In this document: one piece after another, positions 24,079 to 35,940 of the stretch | Numbering within the stretch: the first letter of the stretch is position 1 | Layout of the letters: each line of letters opens with the position of its first letter | Source: Zingiber officinale | Taxonomy: Eukaryota; Streptophyta; Magnoliopsida; Zingiberales; Zingiberaceae | Assembly: GCF_018446385.1 (NCBI RefSeq) | Contig: NC_055992.1 | Span: 20,988,877-21,052,876, forward strand | Reading direction: 5' to 3' | DNA: 64,000 nucleotides | Translations under genes and position numbers: made by a program | The notes under the pieces: model-generated | The model's input: the letters and a program-made list of their open reading frames with translations, nothing else | What the model was told of the DNA's origin: nothing | Databases searched by the model: none

Positions 24079-24679
24079 GGATTGGGTGGAAACCGACTGA
24101 AGGAAACGATTAACAGAAAGAAGAAAACGTTGGGAGCGAGAAAAAGGGTCTTACGAGCAAGGAAGATGGTCTGAAGAAGCTGTAGGGTCGCCGGAAAGCC
24201 GAAACACAGGGTCGCCGGCGAAAGGAGGAGCAGCGGGATGTCTGGAAACGAGGAGGTCGAAATGCGGCGAAGAGCAGGGGTCAGGAGCTTTATATGGGCG
24301 GCAGCCATCAATTTCCACCGTCCGATTCAGGTCACCGATATCAAGGTCGTCATCCAACCGTTCATTTCAAACGGCGGCTGTCCCATCGGAAGTGACGCCA
24401 CCGCCATATGCTGACAAACGCACGATCGCCACGTGTCAGCAGGATACTGGCCGCATTTAATGAACTCCCCTTACCGTGCGTAGCGCACGTGATGGGTAAT
24501 AAGGGAGAGCATCGGACATGGATGCCAAGAAAGCACAAGGCATGGACAAGATACCGCCGAACGGATGAGCATCCTTACGTCTGCCCGAGCGGCCCAATGC
24601 AGCAATCATTGCTCAGTCAGATCGGCAGTCCAGTCAGTCGGACTTCGCCTCCTTCGACTAGACTCGAGGGGAAGGCAAG
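24079..24679. other. Tat 3' internal region and polypurine tract
   Basis: No gene seen. Being upstream of the antisense gene, it probably holds that gene's promoter and 5' UTR. It ends in a purine tract, GAGGGGAAGGCAAG (24667-24679), directly before the 3' LTR, the expected plus-strand primer site. Confidence 0.55.
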
Positions 24680-25462
24680 TGATCCGGTGGTAAGAGCCCG
24701 GGACCCCCTAACGAGGGGTCAACGCCACGTGGAGGTCAAAGGGCCAGGTGGTCCGTCGAAGAAGGGTGAGCCGACTGGACGCATGAAAAAAGGGCAGGTC
24801 GATCAGCCTGCCCGTAAACGTCTGATAGTGAAAGACGCCCTGACAGGGGTCGGGGTTCCGACGCTCAATGAAATAGTAAATAATGACCGAGCGGAAGGCC
24901 TAAGATAAAACAGGACATAATGGGCGCGCCGGCCGGCTGGCGCCGGGAATTAAGGTCGTCCGGACGACGCTCTTCGCGCCGGCTGGCCGGACGGACGTCC
25001 CAGCCGGGCGGTGGGCGAAGGATAGGAACGTCTTCTGACAGCCGTCAAGTCCTGTGGCTAGGCCATACTCTAAGTCTGACAACAAGGTGTTCTGTTGTCC
25101 CATCGAAGACGTGATTGAACTGTAGCGGTATGGTGTCAGGTAAGCTCTCTGACAGGTACATACCGAGGTATGGGCAGCGGACACGTATGCGCCTCGGTGG
25201 ACGTGCATTAATTCTTTCACCGCTCTATATAAAGAGCCTCTTACTTCGCCGGAGGTACGCATTCTACAAGCTTCGGAGTCACTTTTTCCACCACTCGCTT
25301 ACCTGACTTGAGCGTCGGAGGGTCGCCGCCGGGAACCCCTTCCCGGCCCGACTTCTGTGCAGGTTCGCCGGAGATTCGTGCGACCAGACGGAGGCCTACA
25401 CCCTCGACTAGGAGTGCGCCACGTGCCCAGCGTCCTTTGGTTCGGCGATTCGAACAGGATCA
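24680..25462 (+). repeat. 3' LTR of the Tat element
   Basis: 783 bp, the same length as the 5' LTR and about 98 percent identical by eye, with about 17 substitutions and no indel noticed. It ends in ACAGGATCA, followed by the target duplication CTGCA. Confidence 0.92.
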
Positions 25463-26230
25463 CTGCATATGATGATTTATACCAACAAATGGCGCACATA
25501 TCAAATTATACTTATTTGTTCTAAATGTCGTATCAACTAATAGGACATCACCAAAATATTCATAATTAATTGCACATATATTGTCCTTAAAAAAAAGTTC
25601 ATCATCCTATCGTTATCACCCAATTGCACATTCTAGTAAAAGTAATTATCCTTATTCGTCTTATTTATAAAATATTAAATAAGTGTAATGACATCTCCAT
25701 TCTGAGCTATGATATTTTTAAAGAAAAATCTCAAGGAAAACTCTTAAGGATAGATACATAAATGATGGAACCCACCATTTCACTTTTTGTAGGTCTCATC
25801 ATTTATATGTCTATTCTTAAGAGTTTTCCTTAAGATTTTTCCTTAAGAATATCATTTCTCTTCCAAATTCTCAACTTTGATTTATTTTTTCATCCGACTT
25901 AAATGATCACATGCATCCTTTCTAATAAAACCTAAATTTTCTAGTCCATATATTTCATTTTCCATAAAAAAAACATCACTAGAGATAGATAGTTCAGCAT
26001 TTACCATACCTACTACTGAGTTTGATCAGGAGCAAACATTTTATGGTTATGCTCCATAAAAAGTCTATTTACCCGTCATTCACTTTCTCCCTTATAATCT
26101 TCAGTTTGGCTTTACAGTAAATTCTAGTATGGACTTTTGATAAATCAGAATCTTTTTACTAGAATTTTTTTTATCTTTCAAACCTTGACATCAACAATTA
26201 AATTTCTTTGATGGAAAAACATCATCCTTC
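25463..26230 (-). pseudogene. FAR1/MULE-like transposase relic, N-terminal half
   Basis: The minus strand resumes the same protein as 13504-14763. It carries a FAR1 DNA-binding tail with EHNHKM near 26060, a KDACDHLSRMKK segment near 25900, and a FGDVLLVDTTFRTNKYN-type segment that runs straight into the Tat insertion site. DDE-type transposases of this group have their first Asp in that DTT motif. A foldback MITE (25709-25855) splits this half again. Small shifts and stops are present. The N-terminal limit is approximate. Confidence 0.7.
25709..25855. mobile_element. Foldback MITE, 147 bp
   Basis: The outer 59 bp on each side are inverted repeats with about seven mismatches. The left arm begins ATGATATT, the right arm ends AATATCAT, and the arms meet around a loop of about 30 bp. 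FAR1-like coding reads up to both sides, so it is an insertion rather than an inherent hairpin. The target duplication is unclear, possibly a dinucleotide, so the superfamily cannot be assigned. Confidence 0.7.
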
Positions 26231-28250
26231 GTCACACAAAATCCCTGGCAGGTGCGTATTAATAATATAATACATAAGCATCACAAATATATCCACTAGT
26301 AACTTACTCTCCAAAACAATTACAACAGAGTTTTCACTTTGTACTTTAACATTTTCTAACATAGATAAATTAAGGATTTCATATTATATTAGTATTTTCA
26401 ACTTCTTAACCATAGTCCTCTGCTCTTCATGAATTGTTATCTTTTATTTTTCACATTGAGTTGTTATTTTTACTGTGAAAAATGACCGTCGCAAATCTCA
26501 AAACCAAAAAATGACGGGAATCTGGAGATGACGGCGGTTCGAAATAGCAGAGAAAATTTTTACCCTTGTTTTTACATGGAAATTGACAGCCCGAAATCCG
26601 AAAACTAAAACAAGTATTGTCTAAAAAAAATGTCAACCATGGTTGGGTTTGAGTTTTTCTCACGTGGGTTTATTCATGCTCAATTAAGATTTTTTTAATT
26701 TTTTAAAAAAAGACATATGAGTTGATAAGAGGCGTACAGCTATGCCATTCAGATTTTTTTTAAAAAAAGAAAAAAAGATGAGACAATGAATGGGTTTAGG
26801 CATTCCTGTCGAACGAACCTTTTCGTTACATGGGAAAAAAATATTTAAAAATTTAAAAAATATTTCATTTTTTTTAGAAAAATAAAAGGACTTTTTATTT
26901 TAATTTATAATTACAAATATATTTATTATTTCACGGCCTCAAATTCACCAAATAAGTCCAACAAAGATGCTAAACTTTAGCCTTTCACTGGCCACTTAGA
27001 GAAAATATGACCGGTAAAATTTGTTATTTAAACCTTAGGAATAATATGTTGTAAAAATATGAATGGAATAATGACGGATAAAAAGTGATTTATTGTGAAT
27101 GGAATATTAATCCCGCATTAGAAGTTGAGTGCATTAAGATTTAAGATTGATACATAATTATAACCGTGAAAGTTGTGGAATTATGCATGTTTATGGGAAG
27201 GGTTATAAATTTAGAATCTAGATTGCATTAACCTAGATGATTCTTGTGTGAATTTAATGATAAATGAAGAATTCATTATCGATCGAGTGAAACTGCTAAC
27301 CATTGATGTTCGGTGACTGATGAGTAAAGACAGTGAATGACTATTAATCAGTCATTTGTATACTGTTGCTACGGGAGCTTTTATATAAGGAGACGACCAT
27401 AGATGAAAAAAAAAAAACACACAACAAAAGCATATGCAAGAGAAAGAAAACTCCATCCACTTTCATTCCCCCTCGTTATTTTCTTTCCGCCGTGCATTTC
27501 GCTCGACAGTCTACACGTGATAACGTTTGAGTACAAGTTCAGCTTGCCGCAACCGACTTGTGCTTTGTGGTGATCGTGATCTTCTTTGTATCCTAGAAAA
27601 TAAACATTCATTGTAATATTGAAGCACTATTGAAGGGACGAATCTATTTCTTACACCAAATGTAGGTCTCAATATCTTCCTATCTCGACATCATTTTCTC
27701 AACTCAGTACTCAATGACCCACTCAGGCTCGAGCGACATTCAACATTATTCAACATTGGATAACACCTGTATGTCGTACTACATATGACAATTCAAATTA
27801 ATAATAAATCCATTTACACTAATACAGCATAAAGTAATTCGGATCGTCTCTTTTAAGGAAGGTAGTCCATGCATATAATTCTATGATCAAGTTATTTAGA
27901 GCTAAAGTTTGAGTTTTGATTCAATTCAAAAACTAACAATTGAAAGACATCCTAATCTAACATAAACTACAATTGTAATGAATTAAAAGAAACACGCATT
28001 CAATGAAACCAAACATTACAAAAAGTTAAACCAAGTTAAATGCATCAACAAAAGTAACAATGTTAAACATAAGATCAATTGAAGTAAACTCGTCAAACAC
28101 CAAACTGAATAAGCATGGCAAGACAATTAACACTGAGAATTTCATTAACTAAGTAACAAGGAGCATTTCATCAAACACAACTCAAGCATCATTCAATTCA
28201 ATTCAAATCAAATGAGTCTTAAACATGGAGTTAAAATCTAAAACATTCAA
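26231..28250. other. AT-rich region, no gene; possible old LTR promoter
   Basis: No protein-coding frame is supported. At 27381-27390 a TTTATATAAGG TATA-like box is followed by a leader-like stretch and AATAAACATTCATTG (about 27598), which could be the promoter and polyadenylation zone of an LTR, but no second LTR, primer site or duplication was found. The rest is low-complexity AT-rich sequence. Confidence 0.3.
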
Positions 28251-29100
28251 TCAACAATCAACAATCAAACAACCAAATGATCTAATCAATTCATCAAAGG
28301 GAGACACCCAAGCTTCGGATGATTGATTGCTTGAGGAGCTGTTTGGATGAAGGGGCTTCTGTTGGAGCTTGAAGATGAAGTGGGGTTGCTGTCCGGATAG
28401 GAGAAGCTTGCTTTCCGACGAAGGGAAACCCAAGCTCTGGTAAAATGAGATCTCTTCTGAGATCCAGATGGGGTGGAGATCTGACCTGATGGTAGACGGC
28501 CAGTTGGTGGTGTGGGATCCGGATGGAGGCTTGCGATCGGTGGAGATGGAGGTTCTCCGATGGTGACCGGAGGAAGGGAAACCCTTTTACCTCTTGGTGG
28601 TTGGCGTCGATCGACGACCAGAGGAGGGGAAACCGCTTGACCTCTCTGTGTGCCGATGGTAGTGGAATCGCCGGTGAGGAGGTGCGTCGGTGGAGGTTGA
28701 GAAACCGTCGATTCGATTGTGCAAAAAAGCGGGTCCCGTCGCCCAGCGGCCCCCTAGGCCTGGCCCACAGGAATCCTAGGAAGAAGTAAATCAGCGGTGA
28801 ATGCTGGCCCGATTAAAGCGTGGTGTCTCCGGAATTTAACACAGCCGACCCAGATTATTCATCCAGTGCACGTCCGTGGACCTTCGACCCTATAACTCAT
28901 TGTGCAAGGATGCCACGCCTTAACCGGTTGATCCAACCCGCGGGGGCAGAAGTCGCCGATTCGAGTTCAGGAAGGAGGAGGAGATGGGCCAAATCCGATC
29001 TGCATTGGAATGAGCTTGCTTGGATCGGGATCGGGATCTCTACTTCTTGGATCTTGGTTGGCTCCATTAGGAAGTGCACCCATTGATCGGGTCTATTGAT
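28251..29100. other. GC-richer island without identified gene
   Basis: This is a 0.8-kb stretch rich in GGATCTG, GGTGGAG and GATGG-type words, probably part of an LTR or an untranslated region of an old retroelement. Short open frames exist on both strands but none has a recognisable domain. Nothing more can be supported. Confidence 0.3.
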
Positions 29101-31099
29101 TTAACTAAGCTTCATTTGAAATGTGAGTCATCTTTAATTGAATTGAACGAATCAAACTCCCAATTGAACCGAACTTCTTCTTGATGGCTAAAATTAGTTC
29201 GATTCGGCTCGAGGCCATAACTCATCTTGATTTCCTATAAAATCATATTCACATGATATTTAGATTTAATGCCATAAATATAGTGGAAATTGCATCAAAA
29301 TTCAAAATAAATCTACCCTTGTAATATATGATATGAAGCAACTTTTAACCGTATGAAAGGATATAAATAACGAATATAAGAAGTAAAATAATATATCAAA
29401 ATGTCGATCCATTACACTTATTCTTATATGTTTCAGATAAGTAAACAAAATTAGAAATTAACTAATTATCTCTAAATCAATCCCCTATTAATATTTCGAA
29501 GATAGAAAAAACTAATTACTTAGGATCATCAAACTTTCAAGAATCAAAATATTTATGAGTTCAATTCGACAAAGTCAATAAGTATAGTTATTTCAATCAA
29601 CTTGAACAAACTAAGATTGATAGAACCTCACAAAATAAGTACTTTTGCTTTCATAAGCATATATAAAAATAGAGTTCACACTCAATGCTACTCACAATAT
29701 TGCATTACAATATGTCTACACATATAAATCAGAATAATTTATTTAGAAATATAATTAGGCCAAATTAAAGAAATAAGAATGATAGGTAGAGAAAACAAGA
29801 ATGCTGAACTTGATGAGAACATGATGATAGCACAAGCGCACCCTAACTTCTCTATTTCCTTTGCACATTCCAACACTAAATAAAAAATGACATTTTTTTT
29901 CTTCTTCTCTTTATTTTTCCTTCTCTTCACAACCAAAATGTCAAAATAACACTTTTTTTTACTTTTTTTTTCTCTCTCTCTTTTCTTTGAGTTTACATCG
30001 AGAATATTTTTCTAGGAAGCAATCTTTCCACACATATTTGTCTTCCTCCACACTAAAATTTATTTGCATCGGACAATGTAACATATGATATCAACCAAAA
30101 CTCACAATTATAATGAGAGGCCAAAAATAAACCAATGAAGATCTATCAAAAAAATACAATTCATCATGCAATTACTCACTGCTAAACAGGACATAAATAA
30201 ATCAATAAAAATATGATAGTAAAAATATAATGACGATGAATAAATATAACAAGGAAAATATAATGAAACATAAAAACATTAGGTGGAATGCCCACCAGTA
30301 ACAATAGCAAAGTAAGGGAAGAAATCAAGAGATAAACAAGAAAGATTGTCTTCATCACATTTATGTAAGATTATGTTACTTTAATCTAAAAAAGAATCAA
30401 AATAAGTTTTAGAGTGTCAAATATCATAAGTGTAATTCACACAAAAAGAGAATAAATGATAGCATGACAATAATCCTCACTAGGTAAATAAAAATCATCA
30501 AGCTCAATCTATTAAGTTAGAGCGGATCACCGCATTAATGACCCCATGCAAAAAAAAAAAAAAAAAAAAAACTGTCAAAGAATTCCCAAAATTTGATTGC
30601 CAAAATTAACAAGCTTTTGCAATTCTCAAAGTCTTACAAGGAGATGCATAAGGAGATATGCAATAAAACCAAACAAGATATAGACAAGATCAAACAAAGT
30701 GCAAACATAGAAAGCAAACAAACGCACAAGTATAGAAATAAAGAAAAGCAAGACAAAGAAAAGAAAAAATGGACTCCCTTGAGTTCTTGGCAGTTGAAGG
30801 CATTCAATAATAGCATTCAGACTAGTGGGATGATCTAAGTATCGGAGAGAGTCTTCTTTGTGTGATCGTCAAATATCGCTCCCTCCATTATCGTCATCTC
30901 AAACATTCTCTTGGGCGATTGGACGTGGTTTAATTGAAGAATACACTCCAAGGGCTACATGATTTAAATTAAAGTCAGGGACTTCTTTAGGTGGTTGAAT
31001 GCTTCCTTGTATAATTGATAAAAAAAATGAAATGCCTGTAGAAACCTAGAGCATCGACATGGAAAGGATGCATCTCTCGCACGTATACGGGGTAAGAAA
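29101..31099. repeat. AT-rich low-complexity region with A22 tract
   Basis: No gene recognised. Features are pyrimidine tracts near 29890-29990 and an uninterrupted run of 22 A residues at 30550-30571. The A run could be the tail of a retroposed sequence but no head was identified on either side. Confidence 0.35.
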
Positions 31100-31381
31100 A
31101 AGCTGAAACAATATTAATCTTATATGCAGGTTTGTATCAGAAAATGAATCGCATACAATAAAATCAATTATATATAACTCCATTAAATTTTTAAAAGATG
31201 AGAAAACATATTGACCATGAAACAATGGGAGGTACCTGAAGCCTTGCAAAGACTGAAATGGTCAAAAGGAGGATCTAATGACAGATCGTATGGTTGTACA
31301 ACTGAAGGCAGTAATAGTGTGGGCATAGCCTTTGCTGTACAAATCCCTACCCAATCATCAACAATAGAATCACAGATAGGT

Positions 31382-31740
31382 TCAGATGGAAACACCAACA
31401 TCATCATCATCAGTATATGGAACATCGACAGTTTCATCTAGAATTTCACATGTACCATCATCTATGACTACATCATCTACAACCTCATAAGAATTTACAA
31501 CATCGACAATTTCATCCTTGCATGCTTCAGCAACATCATCAAAGATTTTATATGCATCATTCTCATCAACAACATATGCAACAACTACAACCTCATCAAA
31601 AGTTTTACATGCATCAACATCAACAATATTTGCATCATCCATAACTTCAACATCACATGCAACATCATTATCAATAATATTTGCAACAACAACAGTTTCA
31701 TCTAAAGTCTTGCATGCAACATCTATATAATCAGAATTGA
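31382..31740 (-). repeat. Imperfect coding repeat, Asp/Val-rich on the minus strand
   Basis: Words of the type TCATCAACAAC, ACAACCTCATC and CATGCATCAAC recur with an irregular spacing of roughly 45-60 bp. The minus strand is open over 86 codons and reads an acidic DVVDD, DETVDV and DACKTFDEVVVV pattern. It follows the gypsy gag relic on the same strand and may be an expanded linker of that protein. Confidence 0.5.
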
Positions 31741-32351
31741 CATCATCTACAACTTTATCATCACAACATAGCCAAATAAAGGAGTCTTATAAAGTAGTAG
31801 AATTAGAGACTGGATTATTACAAACTTTACAATTTATCTCCTTAAGCACATTAATACCATAAGGAATGGTCTCTGAGAGAAATTGATTGGAGTCTTGTGC
31901 TTGTAGCTAGTTGATGGATGATGCAAGTTGGTCCATATACATCTGACAATTTTGTAATGACGGCTATAATTAGAGATTATTGGTTGTAAATTGCTACACG
32001 ATATCTTCTCATTTCTATACTAAAGTTTCTATTTGACTGGGAGCAAGAGGCCTCTAGTATATTGGAAAAGATTGAGCAATCTATGGTTGTGTGTTCCCAT
32101 ACTTGAAATTCAAATGATCTATCCAACTAGGATAATAAATATTAGATAATGAATCATATCCATTTTGTTGTTGGGGCTCGTAATATTGAGGTTAGATGGA
32201 AAATTCATTAACGCCTTTGATAATCATCGGTCTAGTCCTGAACTAATGAGAACTAGTAGTCATGATCTCTATGAGTCCCCTAGCCTGAGTAGGAGTCTTG
32301 TTAACTATAGTCCCTCCACTAGCTACATCAATTATACTTCTATTTATGGGA
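31741..32351 (-). pseudogene. gag: Ty3/gypsy gag relic
   Basis: From 32351 leftwards the minus strand reads SIIDVASGGTIVNKTP, then, after a gap, YYPSWIDHLNFKYGN, then a MDQLASSINQLQAQ and FLSETIPYG segment. These match the order of a common plant gypsy gag: a DAAAGGTLMNKT-like block, a NPGWRNHPNFSW-like block, and a QLA...LPSQTIPNP-like block before the protease. Several stops and frameshifts are present. The relic is cut at 32352 by the copia element inserted next to it. The clade, perhaps Athila or a related one, is not certain. Confidence 0.6.
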
Positions 32352-32356
32352 AGTAA

Positions 32357-33377
32357 TGTTGAACTATCTTCATTGACTGCAAGAAAGAGGTGAATTGTCT
32401 ACAATAGAAAGTTGCACCTTTTTTGATCTTTGGACTTTAGTTAGCATACACTTGTAAATTAAAATAAAACAAATGCATAAAAAGAAATATGAGATTACTG
32501 ATTTACTTGGTTCACAATCGGGGAGGTTGCTAATCTAAGGCAGAAGTAAACACTAGCAAGAATCTCCTTCTTAGACAAGGTTGGAGGCGGAGACACCTCA
32601 TACAATGGTTTACAGCTTAAAAATATCAAAATAGACTTGGAAATTGAATACAAGTGTTGTACCTGAGCTAGAGAACATCCCTTCTTTTTATAAGGTTTAG
32701 AACACTTTTACATTTGGCTGAAGTGGAACTGGAGGTGCCTCAATCGAGCTCGAGGTGCCTCTAGATCAACAAAACTTATCTGATCATATCTAATCTGTCC
32801 AATGATTCTGGACACATGGAGGCACCTCAAGTGAGTAGCCATTACTGTGGTTGAGTTTTGAGTGGAGGCGCCTCAATTCAACCGAGGTGCCTCCTCACCT
32901 TTTTAGCTAAGGCACCTCCGCACCTTTCTACGATAGAGGCAAACTAGATCACCAGAGGTGCCTCCGATTCACCAAAGTGCCTCGGGTCTTCAAGACAGAT
33001 CATTCCAAGGTTAACCTTTGAGTTGACCTTTCCCAAACTTTTGCTCCTATGGGTGATGCTTCCAACCATCCAGAGTTGAGCTCACTCGAACCCAATATTG
33101 ATTTTATCCTTGAGCAGACTTCCTCCTTGGCTTCTCATCCCTTGGACCATTGCGCGTGCCCTTCTCACTTTACTAGTATACTCTTCCTCAGTTTTTCGTC
33201 TCTCGGATGCACTGAGCTCGTTGACTCGCTTCCCGTGTTATCCTTGTCATCCACTACATTTTCTGCTCGACTTCTTGTGTTCCTAAGCTCCTGCACATTT
33301 AGACACAAGACATCAAAAATAGATAAGACCCAACTTAACTTGGGTGATCACATCAAAATCAACCCGGGGGACTTATA
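32357..33377 (-). repeat. 3' LTR of the minus-strand gag-only copia
   Basis: About 1.02 kb, alignable with 34856-35935. Several GAGGYGCCTC/GAGGCRCCTC palindromic words lie at 32720-33000, on the upstream side of the TATA-like box TTATAAAAAG (about 32683-32692, minus strand). Its inner end lies by a purine-rich tract (AAAAGGGAAAGAT on the minus strand). Confidence 0.75.
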
Positions 33378-34389
33378 ATCTTTCCCTTTTTGATATGCAT
33401 CAATCCAAGTTAAAGTTAGGATTAAATAAAAAAATAATTTTAAAGAAAAAAATAAAAATAGTTATAAGATGAATATTACATTTAAGTACAAAAAAATACA
33501 AGTAATATTCACTGTTAATTACTCTCCCCTAAATTGAATAACTACTATTTCCCCCCTTTTATTACATCAAAAAATAGGGATAATTAGTTAAAAAAAAAAT
33601 CTAAATTTTTTTAGAAGGGTGGGAAACCGAATTTTTAGTAATCTACATTTTTACCAAAACAATTTTTAAATAAATAATATTTTAATCGATTAATCCAATG
33701 ATTTGAAAAAATAATTTAAAAATTATTTTAAGATTTTGAATAATTATAAAAAATTTTGTCAAAAATAATCATAATTAATCAAAGTAGGATAAAAATTACT
33801 ATGTACAAAATATTTTTATTTTAACAGTAATAAATATTTTGAGCATATAAGATTATTTTTAAAAATAAAATATTTAAAAATAGTTTTTGAGTCTTAAAAA
33901 TTTGACCAATTTTTATACTCATTAAAAACACAACGGTAATTATCTAAAAAATTAGGTATTTTAAAATTAATCTCCAAAATATTTTAAATTTTAAATTTTA
34001 ATTTTTACATAAAAAATTCATAAAAAATAATTACTAGTCAAAAAATTCTGAAAAGTTTTATACTAATAAATAATCCATTTGTGCATACAAAAATTCAATA
34101 GAAAACATGAAGAGTAGGTATCTAAACTAATTAATTTTGTAAGTAATATTAAAAATTAAAACAAATTAAATCTAAAGCATCTATAAAAATTAACTTTAAT
34201 CATACTAAGCATAATTTAGGAATCTAATATAAGTTTGTACTTACTAGATTAACAAGATAATTTTTGAAATATATTTTCATGTCACTTTTCTAATTTGACA
34301 TTTGTGAAATCTAAAATATTAATTAAGTCCTTGAAAATTTCTAAAATTCAAAATAATTAAACATACATAATCCTTTTATAATGTTTTTA

Positions 34390-34800
34390 TTTGATCCATT
34401 AATTTGTCATTCTTAATTTTTAGTTTATCATAATCTTCAAATAAACATACTTTTGCTAATATAATCTTTAAGTCGGCATTTTCTCTTTTTAATAGTGCAT
34501 GCTTTGTTTTAATTTGTACAAACTTCTAGAAAGCACTTTTACGAGATGGTATTACACTCAGGAGATGGAACTTGCCCTTTCCGTTCATCGTGAACTCATT
34601 CTGCTGCTTCTTACTCCATCGGAATTCCTCTAGTTCTCTTTCTTTCTCGTCTTTTGGCACTTCAAAATCTTATTTAATAGTTAACAAAATTTCAAAAATT
34701 ATTTTAAAAAATTCCTCCATTTTACACTTCCAAATAGTGAACCCCCCCCCCCCTCCCCTCTCGAAGTTTGACGAGTGGATGCTTGTTTTGGACATAATCT
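34390..34800 (-). pseudogene. gag: Copia gag relic of the minus-strand element
   Basis: The minus strand from about 34797 reads MSKTSIHSSNFERGG, then HYLEVWNGGIF-like and SKKQQNEFTMNGK-like pieces in changing frames. This matches the start of the gag of the plus-strand relative at 38834 (PSIVPPKFEGD, HWKRCIEVF, TKKEQCDS...NRAKYHLLS). A run of twelve C residues (34742-34753) within it looks like slippage. Gag would build the particle; here it is destroyed. Confidence 0.55.
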
Positions 34801-34855
34801 TCTTTGCTTTAGGTAGCGATTAGTCCTTCTAAAGTATCCTTGCTCTGATACCAAT

Positions 34856-35935
34856 TATTGGTTCTTTGTTGACCAGTAAGAGGGGGTGAATTGCCTGCAA
34901 TAGAAAGTTGTACCTTTTCGATCTTTGTACTTTAGTTAGCACACTTATAAATTAAGATAAAACAAATACATGAAAATAAATACGAGACTATCAATTTACT
35001 TGGTTCACAACCAGGGAGGTTGCTAATCCAAGGTAGAAATAAGCACTAGCAAGAATCTCCTTCTTCGACAAGGTTGGAGGCAAAGAAGCCTCATACGATG
35101 GTTTACAGTTCAGATATAGCAAACCAGACTTGAAAATTGAATACAAGTGTTGTATCTGAGCTAGAGGACATCCTCTCTTTTTATAGTGCTCAAAACACTT
35201 TTTACCATTGGCTAATGTGGCACTGGAGGTGCCTTAGTTGAGCTCGAGGTACCTCTTGATCATCAAAACTTATCCAATCATATCTAATCTGTCCAATGGC
35301 TCTGGACGCATGGAGGCACCTCCATTCCATTTGATGCACTTCTATTCCATCTGAGGAGCCTCTAGTGGGTAGTCGTTACTGTGGCTGATTTTTATGCGGA
35401 GGCGCCTCAGTTCAATCGAGGTGCCTCCCTGCCTTTTCAGCAGAGGTGGCTCTAGTCCGGGGAGGCGCCTCTGCACCTTTCTATGGCAGAGGCAAACCAT
35501 ATTACCCGAGGCACCTCCAGTCCACCGAGGTGCCTCGAGTCTTGAAGGAAGAACCTTTCATTCCAAGGTCAACCTCTGAGTTGACCTTTTTCATACTTTT
35601 TCTCTTGTGGGCAATGCTTTCGACCGTTATAAGTTGAGATTACCCGAATCCAACTCCGATTTTTACCTCAAACAGGCTTCCTCCCTGGCTTCTCATCTCT
35701 TGAACCACTGCATGCATCCTTCTCACTCCACCAGTATATTCTTCCGCAGCTTCTCATCCTTCGGATGTACTGAGTTTATCGACTAGATTTTCGTGCCATC
35801 TTTCTCATCTGCTACGTCTTTCGCTCGACTTCTTGTATTTCTATGCTCCTGCACACTTAGACACAAGGTATTAAAAATAGACATGACCCAACTTAACTTG
35901 GTTGATCACATCAAAATCAACCCAGAGTAATTGCA
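34856..35935 (-). repeat. 5' LTR of the minus-strand gag-only copia
   Basis: About 1.08 kb. GAGGCGCCTC-type palindromes lie at 35225-35540. A TATA-like TATAAAAAG is near 35175-35190 (minus strand). The U3 start (GATGTGATCAACCAAGTTAAG, then CTAAGTGTGCAGGAGC) is homologous to the U3 of the element at 37908, although the palindromic words differ. Confidence 0.75.
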
Positions 35936-35940
35936 AGTAA

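Larger units (their letters stand above)
14764..25462 (+). mobile_element. Ty3/gypsy LTR retrotransposon, Tat lineage, 10.7 kb
   Basis: The ends are TGATCCGG and CAGGATCA, flanked by the 5-bp duplication CTGCA (14759-14763 and 25463-25467). Two 783-bp LTRs differ at about 17 positions by my count by eye, roughly 2 percent, so insertion is fairly recent. The interior holds a primer site, gag, protease, RT, degenerate RNase H, a second RNase H, integrase, a 9 x 64-bp array and an antisense gene. A second RNase H after the RT is the hallmark of the Tat lineage. It is GC-rich compared with its AT-rich surroundings and sits inside the FAR1-like relic, whose reading resumes on the other side. Frameshifts and five pol stops make it non-autonomous. 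Confidence 0.93.
32357..35935 (-). mobile_element. Gag-only SIRE-like Ty1/copia element, 3.6 kb
   Basis: The element has two LTRs in the same orientation (5' LTR 35935-34856, 3' LTR 33377-32357) around only 1.48 kb of interior. Outer ends are TGTTGAAC and ATTGCA, flanked by perfect AGTAA duplications (32352-32356, 35936-35940). The primer site, read on the minus strand, is TTGGTATCAGAGCAAGG at about 34855, as in initiator-Met-primed copia elements. The interior has a decayed gag and AT-rich filler; no protease, integrase or RT. It is non-autonomous, of the kind called TR-GAG. Confidence 0.85.

Noticed and set aside
24900..25499. Open frames in the LTRs, present in both copies
   Set aside because: They repeat because the LTRs repeat; they span the promoter and U5, have no domain and are not conserved across the LTR border.
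27381..27611. Secreted or membrane peptide on the minus strand
   Set aside because: The hydrophobic C-terminus comes from translating a poly-A tract as Phe; the stretch looks like an LTR leader, not a gene.
30634..30838. Small lysine-rich or hydrophobic ORFs around the A22 tract
   Set aside because: They are by-products of A- and T-rich composition, present on both strands, without a family.
31382..31740. CRISPR-like array
   Set aside because: The repeats are imperfect, irregularly spaced and without unique spacers; the genome is a plant.
35925..35930. Element right end at AACCCA with a one-base offset in the target duplication
   Set aside because: Aligning both LTR starts with the related element at 37908 moves the end to 35935 (ATTGCA), which gives a perfect AGTAA duplication.
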